Positions 21,626 through 22,915 of a stretch of DNA of 22,915 bases are shown piece by piece. The notes under the pieces are model-generated. The model saw only the letters and a program-made list of their open reading frames with translations, ran no database searches and was not told the DNA's origin. The translations under genes were made by a program, and so were the position numbers. The stretch's first letter is position 1; every line of letters begins with the position of its first letter. This DNA is from DASXRU01 sp033856235 (GTDB taxonomy: Bacteria; Acidobacteriota; Blastocatellia; Pyrinomonadales; Pyrinomonadaceae): positions 1 to 22,915 of the forward strand of contig JAWVFI010000170.1 in the NCBI GenBank assembly GCA_033856235.1, given 5' to 3'.

Positions 21626-22915
21626 ATGAAACCGACTTCCGGTACCACGGTGTCCAGTTGGATGGCCACCGCTGACGTTGATTTGCGCCCGGCGTTGACG
21701 AGCGACGCCGATACGAATGTGTGCATCGTGGGAGCCGGAATTGCCGGGATGACAACGGCCTATCTGCTGGCGCAGGAAGGCAAATCAGTAATCGTCCTGG
21801 ACGACGGTCCTATTGGAGGAGGCATGACGGCCAGGACCACTGCTCACCTGGTCACGGCGCTGGACGATCGCTATTTCGAGCTGGAGCGATTGCACGGCGA
21901 GGAGGGTGCGCGCCTTGCCGCCCAGAGCCACGCCACCGCCATCGATCGCATTGAGGAAATTGTTAAGAGAGAAAAAATCGACTGTGATTTCGAGCGACTG
22001 GACGGCTATCTATTCGTTCCTCCGCGCGAAGCGAAAGAGATCCTCGAACGCGAGTTGGAGGCAATCCACAAAGCGGGCCTCCTCGAAGTGGAGTTTGTCG
22101 CCCGGGCGCCGCTAACCTCGTACGATACCGGCCGGGCCCTGCGGTTTCCCCGTCAGGCGCAATTTCATCCGCTCAAGTACCTGGCGGGATTGGCGCAGGC
22201 TATCGAAAGGGACGGCGGCAAGATCTACTGTGAAACCCACGCGAGCAAGATCGAAGGTGGCAAGCACGCGCGGATCGAAACAGCGGCTGGCGCTGTAGTC
22301 ACGGCCGACTCGGTAGTCGTCGCCACCAACACACCCGTGAACGATCTAGTTGCGATTCACACCAAGCAATCCGGTTACATGACCTATGTCCTGGGGGCCC
22401 GCGTGCCGCGCGGTTCAGTGACGCGGGCGCTCTACTGGGACACACCAGACCCTTATCACTACATTCGGTTGCAAACCGTTCCCGAGGGTTCGCGCAACAG
22501 TGATCTCTTGATCTGCGGTGGTGAAGATCACAAGGTGGGCCAAAAGGATGACGCCAACCGGCGTTTTGCCGTGCTGGAGAGATGGACGCGCGAACGCTTC
22601 CCCATGATGAAAGAGATCGAGTTTCGCTGGTCAGGCGAAGTCATGGAGCCGGTGGACGGCCTGGCCTTCATCGGAAGAAATCCCATGGACCACGATAACG
22701 TTTTCATAGCTACGGGTGATTCCGGTAACGGCATGACGCATGGCACCATTGCCGGAATTCTGCTGACTGATCTAATTATGGAGCGCAAGAATGAATGGGC
22801 CGATCTATACGATCCGTCGCGCGTGACCCTGGGCGCGATCAAGGAATTCGCCAAAGAGAATATCAACGTTGCCGGTCAATATGTGGACCTGGTGACTCCG
22901 GGAGAAATCGATTCG
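21626..22915 (+). CDS. FAD-dependent oxidoreductase (DAO type), 3' end outside the window
   Basis: The frame opens at ATG 21626, five bases after AAAGGAA, and stays open for 430 codons to the window edge. Residues 31-60 hold the FAD-binding fold NVCIVGAGIAGMTTAYLLAQ with GAGIAG (36-41), then ending VIVLDDGPIGGGMTARTTAH. The middle has RFPRQAQFHPLKYLAGLAQA and a late FIATGDSGNGMTHGTIAGIL (FAD-pyrophosphate-side motif). The order and the GGGMTARTTAHL motif fit oxidoreductases that usually carry a Rieske [2Fe-2S] domain at the far C-terminus, after the point where this window stops. That domain cannot be confirmed here. The first 28 residues are a linker-like leader without a clear signal. Substrate unknown. 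Confidence 0.88.
   Translation, partial: MKPTSGTTVSSWMATADVDLRPALTSDADTNVCIVGAGIAGMTTAYLLAQEGKSVIVLDDGPIGGGMTARTTAHLVTALDDRYFELERLHGEEGARLAAQSHATAIDRIEEIVKREKIDCDFERLDGYLFVPPREAKEILERELEAIHKAGLLEVEFVARAPLTSYDTGRALRFPRQAQFHPLKYLAGLAQAIERDGGKIYCETHASKIEGGKHARIETAAGAVVTADSVVVATNTPVNDLVAIHTKQSGYMTYVLGARVPRGSVTRALYWDTPDPYHYIRLQTVPEGSRNSDLLICGGEDHKVGQKDDANRRFAVLERWTRERFPMMKEIEFRWSGEVMEPVDGLAFIGRNPMDHDNVFIATGDSGNGMTHGTIAGILLTDLIMERKNEWADLYDPSRVTLGAIKEFAKENINVAGQYVDLVTPGEIDS

Overview
The window is about 22.9 kb of GC-rich bacterial chromosome. It most resembles an acidobacterium, probably of the Blastocatellia/Pyrinomonadales type, although no rRNA is present to prove this. The clues are an acidobacterial-type VWFA-related secreted protein, small lineage-type proteins (a short WAVVSERG-type protein and a YxxxK-less XRE-type HTH module ending in VDDELDLP), and intergenic DNA packed with long-stem palindromes and heptamer arrays. 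Gene order is mosaic and mostly of short transcription units. No tRNA, rRNA, CRISPR array, transposase or integrase was seen.

Left third (1 to about 7650), accessory, phage-tail-like. After the 3' end of an unrecognised gene come two minus-strand tail-collar genes. One (447-2051) is a collar domain fused to a long basic, two-HTH DNA-binding-like region. The other (2069-2803) holds two collar units in tandem. Divergent from them is a plus-strand group: an unknown protein with a BamE/SmpA-like motif, a DUF6745-type protein, and a small cupin-like protein. Converging on that group is a minus-strand pair, a contractile tail sheath protein (6452-7648) and a protein with a HEPN-like RHRLVH motif (5168-6430). 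Sheath and collar proteins suggest an extracellular contractile injection system or a domesticated tail. No tube, baseplate, spike or ATPase gene is visible here, so any complete system would have to lie elsewhere or be degraded.

Middle (7650 to about 15640), mixed housekeeping and envelope genes separated by repeats: a small secreted protein, a VOC/glyoxalase-fold protein, a secreted PA-IL-lectin-like protein, a secreted VWFA-related protein, an AlbA_2/Schlafen-type putative regulator, folK (folate biosynthesis), a zinc-ribbon/transmembrane/double-PDZ protein, a small conserved-looking protein and a HIT-family hydrolase.

Right third (15750 to 22915): a 60-residue protein divergent from egtD (ergothioneine synthesis, GTG start at 16045), then an ABC ATPase and a fused permease/substrate-binding protein of the OpuC/EgtU type, then galE. 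The egtD-ABC-permease order suggests an ergothioneine synthesis-plus-uptake cluster, but the transporter could equally carry an osmoprotectant. A PPC-domain (DUF296) protein and a truncated FAD-dependent oxidoreductase end the window.

Nearly every gap between genes in the middle and right parts carries a different inverted-repeat element, some of which supply start or stop codons to their neighbours. That makes this a good locus for studying repeat-driven gene-boundary evolution.
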